NCBI GenBank assembly: GCA_920105625.2
Contig: OV050031.1
Span: 88,173,995-88,237,994 of the forward strand
DNA: 64,000 bases
Direction of reading: 5' to 3'
Origin: Clusia tigrina
Lineage: Eukaryota; Arthropoda; Insecta; Diptera; Clusiidae
The notes below the pieces were generated by a model, which was given only the letters and a program-made list of their open reading frames with translations, was not told the DNA's origin and ran no database searches. The position numbers and the translations under genes are program-made. Positions 48,240 through 61,140 of the stretch are shown here, piece by piece (position 1 is the first letter of the stretch; each line of letters begins with the position of its first letter).

Positions 48240-51200
48240 TATCCCTATCTGCCTCAGTCGGTGTCTCAGTCGGCGTCACAGCCTCTGTCACCGTCCCTGT
48301 ATGCGTCTCAGTCGTTGCCGCTGTCGATTGGGGGGTCTGCTGCTTTTTCTACACCAATATTTTTCCCTATCTGCCTCAGTCGGCGTCTCAGTCGGCGTCG
48401 AAGCGTCTTTCAGCGTCTCTGTAGGCGTTTTAATCGCAGCCGCTGTCGAGTGGGAAGTCTGCTGCTTTCTCTATGCCTATATCTATCGATATCTGCCTCA
48501 GTCGGTGTCTCAGTCGGCGTCCCAGCCTCTGTCAGCGTCTCTGTAGGCGTCTCAGTCGTTGCCGCTGTCGATTGGGGGGTCTGCTGCTTTTTCTACGCCT
48601 ATATCTATCACTATCTGCCTCATTCGGTGTCTCAGTCGGCGTCGAAGCCTCTTTCAGCGTCTCTGTAGGCGTCTCAGTCGCTGCCGCTGTCGATTGGGTG
48701 GTCTGCTGCCTTCTCTATGTCTATATCTACCCCTATCTGCCTCAGTCGGCGTCGCAGCCTCTGTCAGCGACTCTGTAGGCGTCCCAGTCGCTGCCGCTGT
48801 CGATTAGGGGGTCTGCTGCCTCCTCTATGTGTATATCTACCCCTATCTGCCGCAGTATGCGTCTCAGCCGGCTTCGCAGCTTCTGTCAGCGTCTCTGTAG
48901 GCGTCTCAGTCGCTGCCGCTGTCAATTGGGTTGTCAGCTGCCTTCTCTAAGTCTATATCTACCCCTATCTACCTCAGTCGGCGTCGCAGCCTCTGTCAGC
49001 GTCTCTGTAGGCGTCTCAGTCGCTGCCGCTGTCGATTAGGGGGTCTTCTGCCTTCTCTATGCCTATATCTATCCCTATCTGCCTCAGTCGGTGTCTCAGT
49101 CGGCGTCCCAGCCTCTGTCAGCGTCTCTGTAGGCGTCTCAGTCGTTGCCGCTGTCGATTGGGGGGTCTGCTACTTTTTCTACGCCTATATCTAACACTAT
49201 CTGCCTCAGTCGGCGTCTCAGTCGGCGTCGAAGCCTCTTTAAGCGTCTCTGTAGGCGTCTCTATCGCTGCCGCTGTCGATTGGGAGGTCTGCTGCCTTTT
49301 CTATGCCTATATCTATCCCTATCTGCCTCAGTCGGTGTCTCAGTCGGCGTCCCAGGCTCTGTCAGCGTCTCTGTAGGCGTCTCAGTCGTTGCCGCTGTCG
49401 ATTGGGGGGTCTGCTGCTTTTTCTACGCCTATATCTATCACTATCTGCCTCAATCGGTGTCTCAGTCGGCGTCCCAGCCTCTGTCAGCGTCTCTGTAGGC
49501 GTCTCAGTCGTTGCCGCTGTCGATTGGGGGTCTGCTGCTTTTTCTACGCCTATATCTATCCCTATCTGCCTCAGTCGGCGTCTCCGTCGGCGTCGAAGCG
49601 TCTTTCAGCGTCTCTGTAGGCGTCTCAGTCGCTGCCGCTGTCGATTGGGTGGTCTGCTGCCTTCTCTATGTCTATATCTACCCAAATCTGCCTCAGTCGG
49701 CGTTTCAGTCGGCGCCGCAGAGTCTGTCAGCGTTTCTGTTGGTGTCTCAGTTGCTGCCGCTGTCGATTGGGGGCCTGCTGCCTTCTCTATGCCAATATCT
49801 ACCCCTATCTGCCGCAGTATGCGTCTCAGCTGGCGTCGCAGCCTCTGTCACCGTCTCTGTAGGCGTCTCAGTCGTTGCCGCTGTCCATTGGGGGGGTCTG
49901 CTGTTTTTTCTACGCCTATATTTTCCCCTATCTGCCTCAGTCGGCGTCTCAGTCGGTGTCGAAGCCTCTTTCAGCGTCTCTGTAGGCGTCTCAGGCGCTG
50001 CCGCTGTCGATTGGGAGGTCTTCTGCCTTCTCTATGCCTATATCTATCCCTATCTGCTTCAGTCGGTGTCTCAGTCGGCGTCCCAGGCTCTGTCAGCGTC
50101 TCTGTAGGCGCCTCAGTCGTTGCCGCTGTCGATTGGGGGGTCTGCTGCTTTTTCTACGCCTATATCTACCCCTATCTGCCTCAGTCGGCGACTCAGTCGG
50201 CGTCGCAGCCTCTGTCACCGTCTCTGTAGGCGTCTCAGTTGTTGCCGCTGTCGATTGGGGGGATCTGCTGCTTTTTCTACGCCTATATTTTCCCCTATCT
50301 GCCTCAATCGGTTACTCAGTCGGCGTCGAAGCCTCTTCCAGCGTCTCAGTCGCCGTCTCAGTCGCTGCAGCTGTCGATTGGGAGGTCTGCTGCCTTCTCT
50401 ATGCCTATATCTATCCCTATCTGCCTCAGTCGGCGTCTCAGTCGGCGTCGCAGCCTCTGTCAGCGTCTCTGTAGGCGTCTCAGTCGTTGCCGCTGTCGAT
50501 TGGGGGGTCTGCTGCTTTTTCTACGCCTATATCTATCACTATCTGCCTCAATCGGTGTCTCAGTCGGCGTCCCAGCCTCTGTCAGCGTCTCTGTAGGCGT
50601 CTCAGTCGTTTCCGCTGTCGATTGGGGGGTCAGCTGCTTTTTCTACGCCTATATCTATCCCTATCTGCCTCAGTCGGCGTCTCAGTCGGCGTCGAAGCTT
50701 CTTTCAGCGTCTCTGTATGCGTCTCAGTCGCTGCCGCTGTCGATTGGGTGGTTTGCTGCCTTCTCTATGTCTATATCTACCCCTATCTGCCTCAGTGGGC
50801 GTCGTAGCCTCTGTCATCGTTTCTGTAGTTGTCTCAGTTGCTGCCGCTGTCGATTTGGGGGGTCTGCTGCCTTCTCTATGCCAATATCTACACCTATCTG
50901 CCTCAGTCGGCGTCTCAGTCGCTGCCACTGTCGATTGGGGGGTCTGCTGCCTTCTCTATGTGTATATCTACCCCTATCTGCCGCAGTATGCGTCTCTGCC
51001 GGCGTCGCAGCCTCTGTCAGCGTCTCTGTAGGCGTCTCAGTCGCTGCCACTTTCTATTGGGGGGTCTGCTGCCTTCTCTATGCGTATATCTACCCCTATC
51101 TGCCTCAGTTGGCGTCTCAGTCGGCGTCGCAGGCTCTGCCACAACCTCTGTTAGCGTCTCAGTAACTGGCGCTGTCGATTGGGGGGTCTGCTGCCTTCTC

Positions 51201-51949
51201 TATGCCTATATCTACCCAAATCTGCCTCAGTCGGCGTTTCAGTCGGCGTCGCAGAGTCTATCAGCGTTTCTGTTGGTGTCTCAGTTGCTGCCGCTGTCGA
51301 TTGGGGGGTCTGCTGCCTTCGCTATGCCAATATCTACCCCTATCTGCCGCAGTATGCGTCTCAGCTGGCGTCGCTGCCTCTGTCACCGTCTCTGTAGGCG
51401 TCTCAGTCGTTGCCGCTGTCGATTGGGGGGGGTCTGCTGTTTTTTCTACGCCTATATTTTCCCCTATCTGCCTCAGTCGGCGTCTCAGTCGGCGTCGAAG
51501 CCTCTTTCAGCGTCTCTGTAGGCGTCTCAGGCGCTGCCGCTGTCGATTGGGAGGTCTGCTGCCTTCTCTATGCCTATATCTATCTCTATCTGCCTCAGTC
51601 GGTGTCTCAGTCGGCGTCCCAGCCTCTGTCAGCGTCTCAGTCGCCGTCTCAGTCGCTGCCGCTGTCGATTGGGGGGTCTGCTGCCTTCTCTATGCGTATA
51701 TCTACCCCTATCTGCCGCAGTATGCGTATCAGCCGGCATCGCAGCCTCTGTCAGCGTATCTGTAGGCGTCTCAGTCGTTGCCGCTGTCGATTGGGGGGTC
51801 TGCTGCCTTCACTATGCCTATATCTACCCCTATCTACCTCATTAGGCGTCTCAGTCGGCGTCGCTTCCTCTGTCAGCGTCTCTGTAGGTGTCTCAGTCAC
51901 TGCCACTGTCGAATGGCGGGGTCTGCTGCCTTCTCTATGCCAATATCTA
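48240..51949 (-). repeat. Right-arm 3.7 kb higher-order repeat, copy 1
   Basis: The sequence recurs 3710 bp downstream, base for base over long stretches (for example 48473-50160). The offset is 3587 bp after about 50300, where copy 2 has lost about one monomer. Similarity ends near 51100. Confidence 0.88.
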
Positions 51950-54690
51950 TCCCTATCTGCCTCAGTCGGTGTCTCAGTCGGCGTCCCAGCCTCTGTCACC
52001 GTCTCTGTATGCGTCTCAGTCGTTGCCGCTGTCGATTGGGGGGGGTCTGCTGCTTTTTCTACACCAATATTTTCCCCTATCTGCCTCAGTCGGCGTCTCA
52101 GTCGGCGTCGAAGCGTCTTTCAGCGTCTCTGTAGGCGTTTTAATCGCAGCCGCTGTCGAGTGGGAAGTCTGCTGCTTTCTCTATGCCTATATCTATCGAT
52201 ATCTGCCTCAGTCGGTGTCTCAGTCGGCGTCCCAGCCTCTGTCAGCGTCTCTGTAGGCGTCTCAGTCGTTGCCGCTGTCGATTGGGGGGTCTGCTGCTTT
52301 TTCTACGCCTATATCTATCACTATCTGCCTCATTCGGTGTCTCAGTCGGCGTCGAAGCCTCTTTCAGCGTCTCTGTAGGCGTCTCAGTCGCTGCCGCTGT
52401 CGATTGGGTGGTCTGCTGCCTTCTCTATGTCTATATCTACCCCTATCTGCCTCAGTCGGCGTCGCAGCCTCTGTCAGCGACTCTGTAGGCGTCCCAGTCG
52501 CTGCCGCTGTCGATTAGGGGGTCTGCTGCCTCCTCTATGTGTATATCTACCCCTATCTGCCGCAGTATGCGTCTCAGCCGGCTTCGCAGCTTCTGTCAGC
52601 GTCTCTGTAGGCGTCTCAGTCGCTGCCGCTGTCAATTGGGTGGTCAGCTGCCTTCTCTAGGTCTATATCTACCCCTATCTGCCTCAGTCGGCGTCGCAGC
52701 CTCTGTCAGTGTCTCTGTAGGCGTCTCAGTCGCTGCCGCTGTCGATTAGGGGGTCTTCTGCCTTCTCTATGCCTATATCTATCCCTATCTGCCTCAGTCG
52801 GTGTCTCAGTCGGCGTCCCAGCCTCTGTCAGCGTCTCTGTAGGCGTCTCAGTCGTTGCCGCTGTCGATTGGGGGGTCTGCTACTTTTTCTACGCCTATAT
52901 CTAACACTATCTGCCTCAGTCGGCGTCTCAGTCGGCGTCGAAGCCTCTTTAAGCGTCTCTGTAGGCGTCTCTATCGCTGCCGCTGTCGATTGGGAGGTCT
53001 GCTGCCTTTTCTATGCCTATATCTATCCCTATCTGCCTCAGTCGGTGTCTCAGTCGGCGTCCCAGGCTCTGTCAGCGTCTCTGTAGGCGTCTCAGTCGTT
53101 GCCGCTGTCGATTGGGGGGTCTGCTGCTTTTTCTACGCCTATATCTATCACTATCTGCCTCAATCGGTGTCTCAGTCGGCGTCCCAGCCTCTGTCAGCGT
53201 CTCTGTAGGCGTCTCAGTCGTTGCCGCTGTCGATTGGGGGTCTGCTGCTTTTTCTACGCCTATATCTATCCCTATCTGCCTCAGTCGGCGTCTCAGTCGG
53301 CGTCGAAGCGTCTTTCAGCGTCTCTGTAGGCGTCTCAGTCGCTGCCGCTGTCGATTGGGTGGTCTGCTGCCTTCTCTATGTCTATATCTACCCAAATCTG
53401 CCTCAGTCGGCGTTTCAGTCGGCGCCGCAGAGTCTGTCAGCGTTTCTGTTGGTGTCTCAGTTGCTGCCGCTGTCGATTGGGGGCCTGCTGCCTTCTCTAT
53501 GCCAATATCTACCCCTATCTGCCGCAGTATGCGTCTCAGCTGGCGTCGCAGCCTCTGTCACCGTCTCTGTAGGCGTCTCAGTCGTTGCCGCTGTCCATTG
53601 GGGGGGTCTGCTGTTTTTTCTACGCCTATATTTTCCCCTATCTGGCTCAGTCGGCGTCTCAGTCGGTGTCGAAGCCTCTTTCAGCGTCTCTGTAGGCGTC
53701 TCAGGCGCTGCCGCTGTCGATTGGGAGGTCTTCTGCCTTCTCTATGCCTATATCTATCCCTATCTGCTTCAGTCGGTGTCTCAGTCGGCGTCCCAGGCTC
53801 TGTCAGCGTCTCTGTAGGCGCCTCAGTCGTTGCCGCTGTCGATTGGGGGGTCTGCTGCTTTTTCTACGCCTATATCTACCCCTATCTGGCTCAGTCGGTG
53901 TCTCAGTCGGCGTCGAAGTCTCTTCCAGCGTCTCAGTCGCCGTCTCAGTCGCTGCAGCTGTCGATTGGGAGGTCTGCTGCCTTCTCTATGCCTATATCTA
54001 TCCCTATCTGCCTCAGTCGGCGTCTCAGTCGGCGTCGCAGCCTCTGTCAGCGTCTCTGTAGGCGTCTCAGTCGTTGCCGCTGTCGATTGGGGGGTCTGCT
54101 GCTTTTTCTACGCCTATATCTATCACTATCTGCCTCAATCGGTGTCTCAGTCGGCGTCCCAGCCTCTGTCAGCGTCTCTGTAGGCGTCTCAGTCGTTGCC
54201 GCTGTCGATTGGGGGGTCAGCTGCTTTTTCTACGCCTATATCTATCCCTATCTGCCTCAGTCGGCGTCTCAGTCGGCGTCGAAGCTTCTTTCAGCGTCTC
54301 TGTAGGCGTCTCAGTCGCTGCCGCTGTCGATTGGGTGGTTTGCTGCCTTCTCTATGTCTATATCTACCCCTATCTGCCTCAGTGGGCGTCGTAGCCTCTG
54401 TCATCGTTTCTGTAGGTGTCTCAGTTGCTGCCGCTGTCGATTTGGGGGGTCTGCTGCCTTCTCTATGCCAATATCTACACCTATCTGCCTCAGTCGGCGT
54501 CTCAGTCGCTGCCACTGTCGATTGGGGGGTCTGCTGCCTTCTCTATGTGTATATCTACCCCTATCTGCCGCAGTATGCGTCTCTGCCGGCGTCGCAGCCT
54601 CTGTCAGCGTCTCTGTAGGCGTCTCAGTCGCTGCCACTTTCTATTGGGGGGTCTGCTGCCTTCTCTATGCGTATATCTACCCCTATCTGC
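51950..54690 (-). repeat. Right-arm 3.7 kb higher-order repeat, copy 2
   Basis: Directly follows copy 1. A 123-bp deletion relative to copy 1 lies near 53890, and a few private changes are present (CTGGCTCAG for CTGCCTCAG near 53643 and 53887). Confidence 0.88.
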
Positions 54691-55699
54691 CTCAGTCGGC
54701 GTCTCAGTCGGCGTCGCAGCCTCTGTCAGCGTCTCAGTCGCCGTCTCAGTCGCTGCCGCTGTCAATTGGGGGGTCTGCTGCCTTCTCTATGCGTATATCT
54801 ACCCCTATCTGCCGCAGTATGCGTATCAGCCGGCATCGCAGCCTCTGTCAGCGTCTCTTTAGGCGTCTCAGTCGCTGCCGGTTTCGATTGGGGGGTCTGC
54901 TGCCTTCTCTATGCATATCTACGCCTATCTGCCGCAGTCGGCGTCTCAGTCGGTGTCCCAGCCTCTGTCAGCGTCTCTGTAGGCGTCTCAGTCGCTGCCG
55001 CTGCCGATTGGGGTGTCAGCTGCCTTCTCTATGCCTACATCTACCCCTATCTCCCTCAGTCGGCGTCTCAGTCGGCTTCGCAGCCTCTGTCAGCGTATCT
55101 GTAGGCGTCTCAGTCGTTGCCGCTGTCGATTGGGGGGTCTGCTGCCTTCACTATGCCTATATCTACCCCTATCTACCTCATTAGGCGTCTCAGTCGGCGT
55201 CGCTTCCTCTGTCAGCGTCTCTGTAGGTGTCTCAGTCACTGCCACTGTCGAATGGCGGGGTCTGCTGCCTTCTCTATGCCAATATCTACCCGTATATGCG
55301 TCAGGCGGCGTCTCAGTCGGCGTCGCAGCCTCTGTCACCGTCTCTGTAGGCGTCTCAGTCGCTGCCGCTGTCGATTGGGAGGTCTGCTGCCTTCTCTATG
55401 CCTATATCTATCCCTATCTGCCTCAGTCGGTGTCTCAGTCGGCGTCCCAGCCTCTGTCACCGTCTCTGTAGGCGTCTCAGTCGTTGCCGTTGTCGATTGT
55501 GGGGGTCTGCTGCTTTTTCTACGCCTATATTTTCCCCTATCTGCCTGCGGCGACTCAGTCGGCGTCGAAGCCTTTTTCAGCATCTCTGTAGGCGTCTCAG
55601 TCGCTGCCGCTGTCGATTGGGAGGTCTGCTGCCTTCTCTATGCCTATATCTATCGATATCTGCCTCAGTCGGTGTCTCAGTCGGCGTCCCAGCCTCTGT

Positions 55700-57761
55700 C
55701 AGCGTCTCTGTAGGCGTCTCAGTCGTTGCCGCTGTCGATAGGGGGGTCTGCTGCTTTTTCTACGTCTATATCTATCACTATCTGCCTCAGTCGGCGTCTC
55801 AGTCGGCGTCAAAGCCTCTTGCAGCGTCTCTGTAGGCGTCTCAGTCGCTGCCGCTGTCTATTGGGTGGTCTGCTGCGTTCTCTATGTCTATATCTACCCC
55901 TATCTGCCTCAGTCGGTGTCTCAGTCGGCGTCCCAGCCTCTGTCACCGTCTCTGTAGGCGTCTCAGTTGCTGCCGCTGTCGATTGGGGGGGTCTGCTGCC
56001 TTCTCTATGCGTATATCTACCCCTATCTGCCGCAGTATGCGTCTCAGCCGGCGTCGCAGCCTCTGTCACCGTCTCTGTAGGCGCCTCAGTCGTTGCCGCT
56101 GTCGATTGGGGGGTCTGCTGCTTTTTCTACGCCTACATTTTCCCCTATCTGCCTCAGTCGGAGTCTCAGTCGGCGTCGAAGCCTCTTTCAACGTCTCTGT
56201 AGGCGTCTCAGTCGCTGCCGCTGTCGATTGAGAGGTCTGCTGCCTTCTCTATGCCTATATCTATCCCTATCTGCCTCAGTCGGTGTCTCAGTCGGCGTCC
56301 CAGCCTCTGTCAGCGTCTCTGTAGGCGTCTCAGTCGTTGCCGCTGTCGATTGGGGGGTCTGTTGCTTTTTCTACGCCTATATCTATCACTATCTACCTCA
56401 GTCGGCGTCTCAGTTGGCGTCGAAGCCTCTTTTAGCGTCTCTGTAGGCGTCTCAGTCGCTGCCGCGGTCGATTGGGAGGTCTGCTGCCTTCTCTATGCCT
56501 ATATCTATCCCTATCTGCCTCAGTCGGTGTCTCAGTCGGCGTCCCAGGCTCTGTCAGCGTCTCTGTAGACGTCTCAGTCGTTGCCGCTGTCGATTGGGCG
56601 GTCTGCTACTTTTTCTACGCCTATATCTACCCCTATCTGCCTCAGTCGGTGTCTCAGTCGGCGTCCCAGCCTCTGTCACCGTCTCTGTAGGCGTCTCAGT
56701 CGTTGCCGTTGTCGATTGTGGGGGTCTGCTGCTTTTTCTACGCCTATATTTTCCCCTATCTGCCTGCGGCGACTCAGTCGGCGTCGAAGCCTCTTTCAAC
56801 GTCTCTGTAGGCGTCTCAGTCGCTCCCGCTGTCGATTGGGAGGTCTGCTGCCTTCTCTATGCCTATATCTATCCCTATCTGCCTCAGTCGGTGTCTCAGT
56901 CGGCGTCCCAGGCTCTGTCAGCGTCTCTGTAGGCGTCTCAGTCGTTGCCGCTGTCGATTGGGGGGTCTGCTGCCTTCTCTATGCGTATATCTACCCCTAT
57001 CTGCCTCAGTTGGCGTCTCAGTCGGCGTCGCTTCCTCTGTCAGCGTCTCTGTAGGTGTCTCAGTCACTGCCACTGTCGAATGGCGGGGTCTGCTGCCTTC
57101 TCTATGCCAATATCTACCCGTATCTGCGTCAGGCGGCGTCTCAGTCGGCGTCGCAGCCTCTGTCACCGTCTCTGTAGGCGTCTCAGTCGTTGCCGCTGTC
57201 GATTGGGGGGGGTCTGCTGCATTTTCTACGCCTATATTTTCCCCTATCTGCCTCAATCGGCGCCTCAGTCGGCGTCGAAGCCTCTTTCAGCGTCTCTGTA
57301 GGCGTCTCAGTCGCTGCCGCTGTCGATTGGGAGGTCTGCTGCCTTCTCTATGCCTATATCTATCCCTATCTGCCTCAGTCGGTGTCTCAGTCGGCGTCCC
57401 AGCCTCTGTCACCGTCTCTGTAGGCGTCTCAGTCGTTGCCGTTGTCGATTGTGGGGGTCTGCTGCTTTTTCTACGCCTATATTTTCCCCTATCTGCCTGC
57501 GGCGACTCAGTCGGCGTCGAAGCCTTTTTCAGCGTCTCTGTAGGCGTCTCAGTCGCTGCCGCTGTCGATTGGGAGGTCTGCTGCCTTCTCTATGCCTATA
57601 TCTATCGATATCTGCCTCAGTCGGTGTCTCAGTCGGCGTCCCAGCCTCTGTCACCGTCTCTGTAGGCGTCTCAGTCGTTGCCGTTGTCGATTGTGGGGGT
57701 CTGCTGCTTTTTCTACGCCTATATTTTCCCCTATCTGCCTGCGGCGACTCAGTCGGCGTCC
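55700..57761 (-). repeat. Right-arm 2072-bp repeat, unit 1
   Basis: 55700-56630 recurs at 57772-58705 with a constant offset of 2072 bp, including rare variants CTATTGGGTGGTCTGCTGCG and GTCGATTGAGAGG. The rest of the unit has related monomers in another order. Confidence 0.85.
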
Positions 57762-58705
57762 CAGCCTCTGTCAGCGTCTCTGTAGGCGTCTCAGTCGTTG
57801 CCGCTGTCGATAGGGGGGTCTGCTGCTTTTTCTACGTCTATATCTATCACTATCTGCCTCAGTCGGCGTCTCAGTCGGCGTCAAAGCCTCTTGCAGCGTC
57901 TCTGTAGGCGTCTCAGTCGCTGCCGCTGTCTATTGGGTGGTCTGCTGCGTTCTCTATGTCTATATCTACCCCTATCTGCCTCAGTCGGTGTCTCAGTCGG
58001 CGTCCCAGCCTCTGTCACCGTCTCTGTAGGCGTCTCAGTTGCTGCCGCTGTCGATTGGGGGGGTCTGCTGCCTTCTCTATGCGTATATCTACCCCTATCT
58101 GCCGCAGTATGCGTCTCAGCCGGCGTCGCAGCCTCTGTCACCGTCTCTGTAGGCGCCTCAGTCGTTGCCGCTGTCGATTGGGGGGTCTGCTGCTTTTTCT
58201 ACGCCTACATTTTCCCCTATCTGCCTCAGTCGGAGTCTCAGTCGGCGTCGAAGCCTCTTTCAACGTCTCTGTAGGCGTCTCAGTCGCTGCCGCTGTCGAT
58301 TGAGAGGTCTGCTGCCTTCTCTATGCCTATATCTATCCCTATCTGCCTCAGTCGGTGTCTCAGTCGGCGTCCCAGCCTCTGTCAGCGTCTCTGTAGGCGT
58401 CTCAGTCGTTGCCGCTGTCGATTGGGGGGTCTGTTGCTTTTTCTACGCCTATATCTATCACTATCTACCTCAGTCGGCGTCTCAGTTGGCGTCGAAGCCT
58501 CTTTTAGCGTCTCTGTAGGCGTCTCAGTCGCTGCCGCTGTCGATTGGGAGGTCTGCTGCCTTCTCTATGCCTATATCTATCCCTATCTGCCTCAGTCGGT
58601 GTCTCAGTCGGCGTCCCAGGCTCTGTCAGCGTCTCTGTAGGCGTCTCAGTCGTTGCCGCTGTCGATTGGGCGGTCTGCTGCTTTTTCTACGCCTATATCT
58701 ACCCC
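57762..58705 (-). repeat. Right-arm 2072-bp repeat, partial unit 2
   Basis: Second copy of 55700-56630. It has CGCTGCCGCTGTCGATTGGG where unit 1 has a private GCCGCGGTCG change, and GTAGGCGTC where unit 1 has GTAGACGTC. Confidence 0.85.
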
Positions 58706-58787
58706 TATCTGCCACAGTCGGCGACTCAGTCGGCGTCGCAGCCTCTGTCAGCGTCTCTGTAGGCGTCTCAGTCGCTGCCGCTGTCGA

Positions 58788-61140
58788 TTGGGGGGTCTGG
58801 TGCCTTCTCTATGCGTATATCTTCCCCTATCTGCCGCAGTATGCGTCTCAGCCGGCGTCGCAGCCTCTGTCACCGTCTCTGTAGGCGTCTCAGTCGTTGC
58901 CGCTGTCGATTGGGGGGGTCTTCTGCTTTTTCTACGCCTATATTTTCCCCTATCTGCGTCTATCGGCGTCTCAGTCGGCGTCGGAGCCTCTTTCAGCGTC
59001 TCTGTAGGCGTCTCAGTCGCTGCCGCTGTCGATTGGGAGGTCTGCTGCCTTCTCTATGCCTATATCTATCCCTATCTGCCTCAGTCGGTGTCTCAGTCGG
59101 CGTCCCAGCCTCTGTCAGCGTCTCTGTAGGCGTCTCAGTCGTTGCCGCTGTCGATTGGGGGGTCTGCTGCTTTTTCTACGCCTATATCTATCCCTATCTG
59201 CCTCAGTCGGCGTCTCAGTCGGCGTCGAAGCCTCTGTCAGCGTCTCTGTAGGCGTCTCAGTCGCTGCCGCTGTCGATTGGGGGGGGGGTCTGCTGCCTTC
59301 TCTATGTGTATATCTACCCCTATCTGCCGCAGTATGCGTCTCAGCCGGCTTCGCAGCTTCTGTCCGCGTCTCTGTAGGCGTCTCAGTCGCTGCCGCTGTC
59401 GATTGGGGGGGTCTGCTGCTTTTTCTACGCCTATATTTTCCCCTATCTGCCTCAATCGGCGTCTCAGTCGGCGTCGAAGCCTCTTTCAGCGTCTCTGTAG
59501 GCAGCTCAGTCGCTGCAGCTGTTGATTGGGAGGTCTGCTGCCTTCTCTATGCCTATATCTATCCCTATCTGCCTCAGTCGGTGTCTCAGTCGGCGTCCCA
59601 GCCTCTGTCAGCGTCTCTGTAGGGTCTCAGTCGTTGCCGCTGTTTATTGGGGGTCTGTTGCTTTTTCTACGCCTATATCTATCACTATCTACCTCAGTCG
59701 GCGTCTCAGTCGGCGTCGAAGCCCCTTTCAGCGTCTCTGTAGGCGTCTCAGTCGCTACCGCTGTCGATTGGGAGGTCTGCTACCTTCTCTATGCCTATAC
59801 CTATCCCTATCTGCCTCAGTCGGTGTCTCAGTCGGCGTCCCAGCCTCTATCAGCGTCTCTGTAGGCGTCTCAGTCGCTGCCGCTGTCGATTGGGGGGTTT
59901 GCTGCCTTCTCTATGTGTATATCTACCCCTATCTGCCGCAGTATGCATCTCAGCCGGCTTCGCAGCTTCTGTCCGCGTCTCTGTAGGCGTCTCAGTCGCT
60001 GCCGCTGTCGATTGGGTGGTCAGCTGCCTTCTCTATGTCTATATCTACCCCTATCTGCCTTAGTCGGCGTCGCAGCCCCTGTCAGCGTTTCTCTAGGTAT
60101 CTCAGTTGCTGCCGCTTTCGATTGGGGGGTCTGCTGCCTTCTCTATGCGTATATCTACCCCTATCTGTCGCAGTATGCGTCTCAGCCGGCGTCGCAGCCT
60201 CTGTCACCGTCTCTGTAGGCGCCTCAGTCGTTGCCGCAGTTGATTGGGGGGTCTGCTGCTTTTTCTACGCCTATATTTTCCCCTATCTGCCTCAGTCGGA
60301 GTCTCAGTCGGCGTCGAAGCCTCTTTCAGCGTCTCTGTAGGCGTCTCAGTCGCTGCCGCTGTCGATTGGGAAGTCTGCTGCCTTCTCTATGCCTATAGCT
60401 ATCCCAATCTGCCTCAGTCGGTGTCTCAGTCGGCGTCCCAGCCTCTGTCAGCGTCTCTGTAGGCGTCTCAGTCGCTGCAGCTGTCGATTGGGGGGTCTGC
60501 TGCCTTCTCTAAGCGTATATCTACCCCTATCTGCCGCAGTATGCGTCTCAGCCGGCGTCGCAGCCTCTGTCACCGCCTCTGTAGGCGTCTCAGTCGTTGC
60601 CGCTGTCGATTGGGGGGGGTCTGCTGCTTTTTCTACGCCTATATCTATCCCTATCTGCCTCAGTCGGCGTCTCAGTCGGCGTCGAAGCCTCTTTCAGCGT
60701 CTCTGTAGGCGTCTCAGTCGCTGCCGCTGTCGATTGGGAAGTCTGCTGCCTTCTCTATGCCTATAGCTACCCCAATCTGCCTCAGTCGGTGTCTCAGTCG
60801 GCGTCCCAGCCTCTATCAGCGTCTCTGTAGGCGTCTCAGTCGCTGCCGCTGTCGATTGGGAGGTCTGCTGCCTTCTCTATGCCTATATCTATCCCTATCT
60901 GCCTCAGTCGGTGTCTCAGTCGGCGTCCCAGCCTCTGTCAGCGTCTCTGTAGGCGTCTCAGTCGTTGCCGCTGTCGACTGGGGGGTCTGCTGCTTTTTCT
61001 ACGCCTATATCTATCCCTATCTGCCTCAGTCGGCGTCTCAGTCGGCGTCGAAGCCTCTGTCAGCGTCTCTGTAGGCGTCTCAGTCGCTGCCGCTGTCGAT
61101 TGGGGGGGGGGGGTCTGCTGCTTTCTCTATGTGTATATCT
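58788..61140 (-). repeat. Right-arm higher-order repeat block D, copy 2
   Basis: Partner of 45408-47990. It shares the rare GGTCTGGTGCC start and CTTCCCCTATCTGCCG variant. It differs by small changes and by G-run lengths. Confidence 0.82.
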
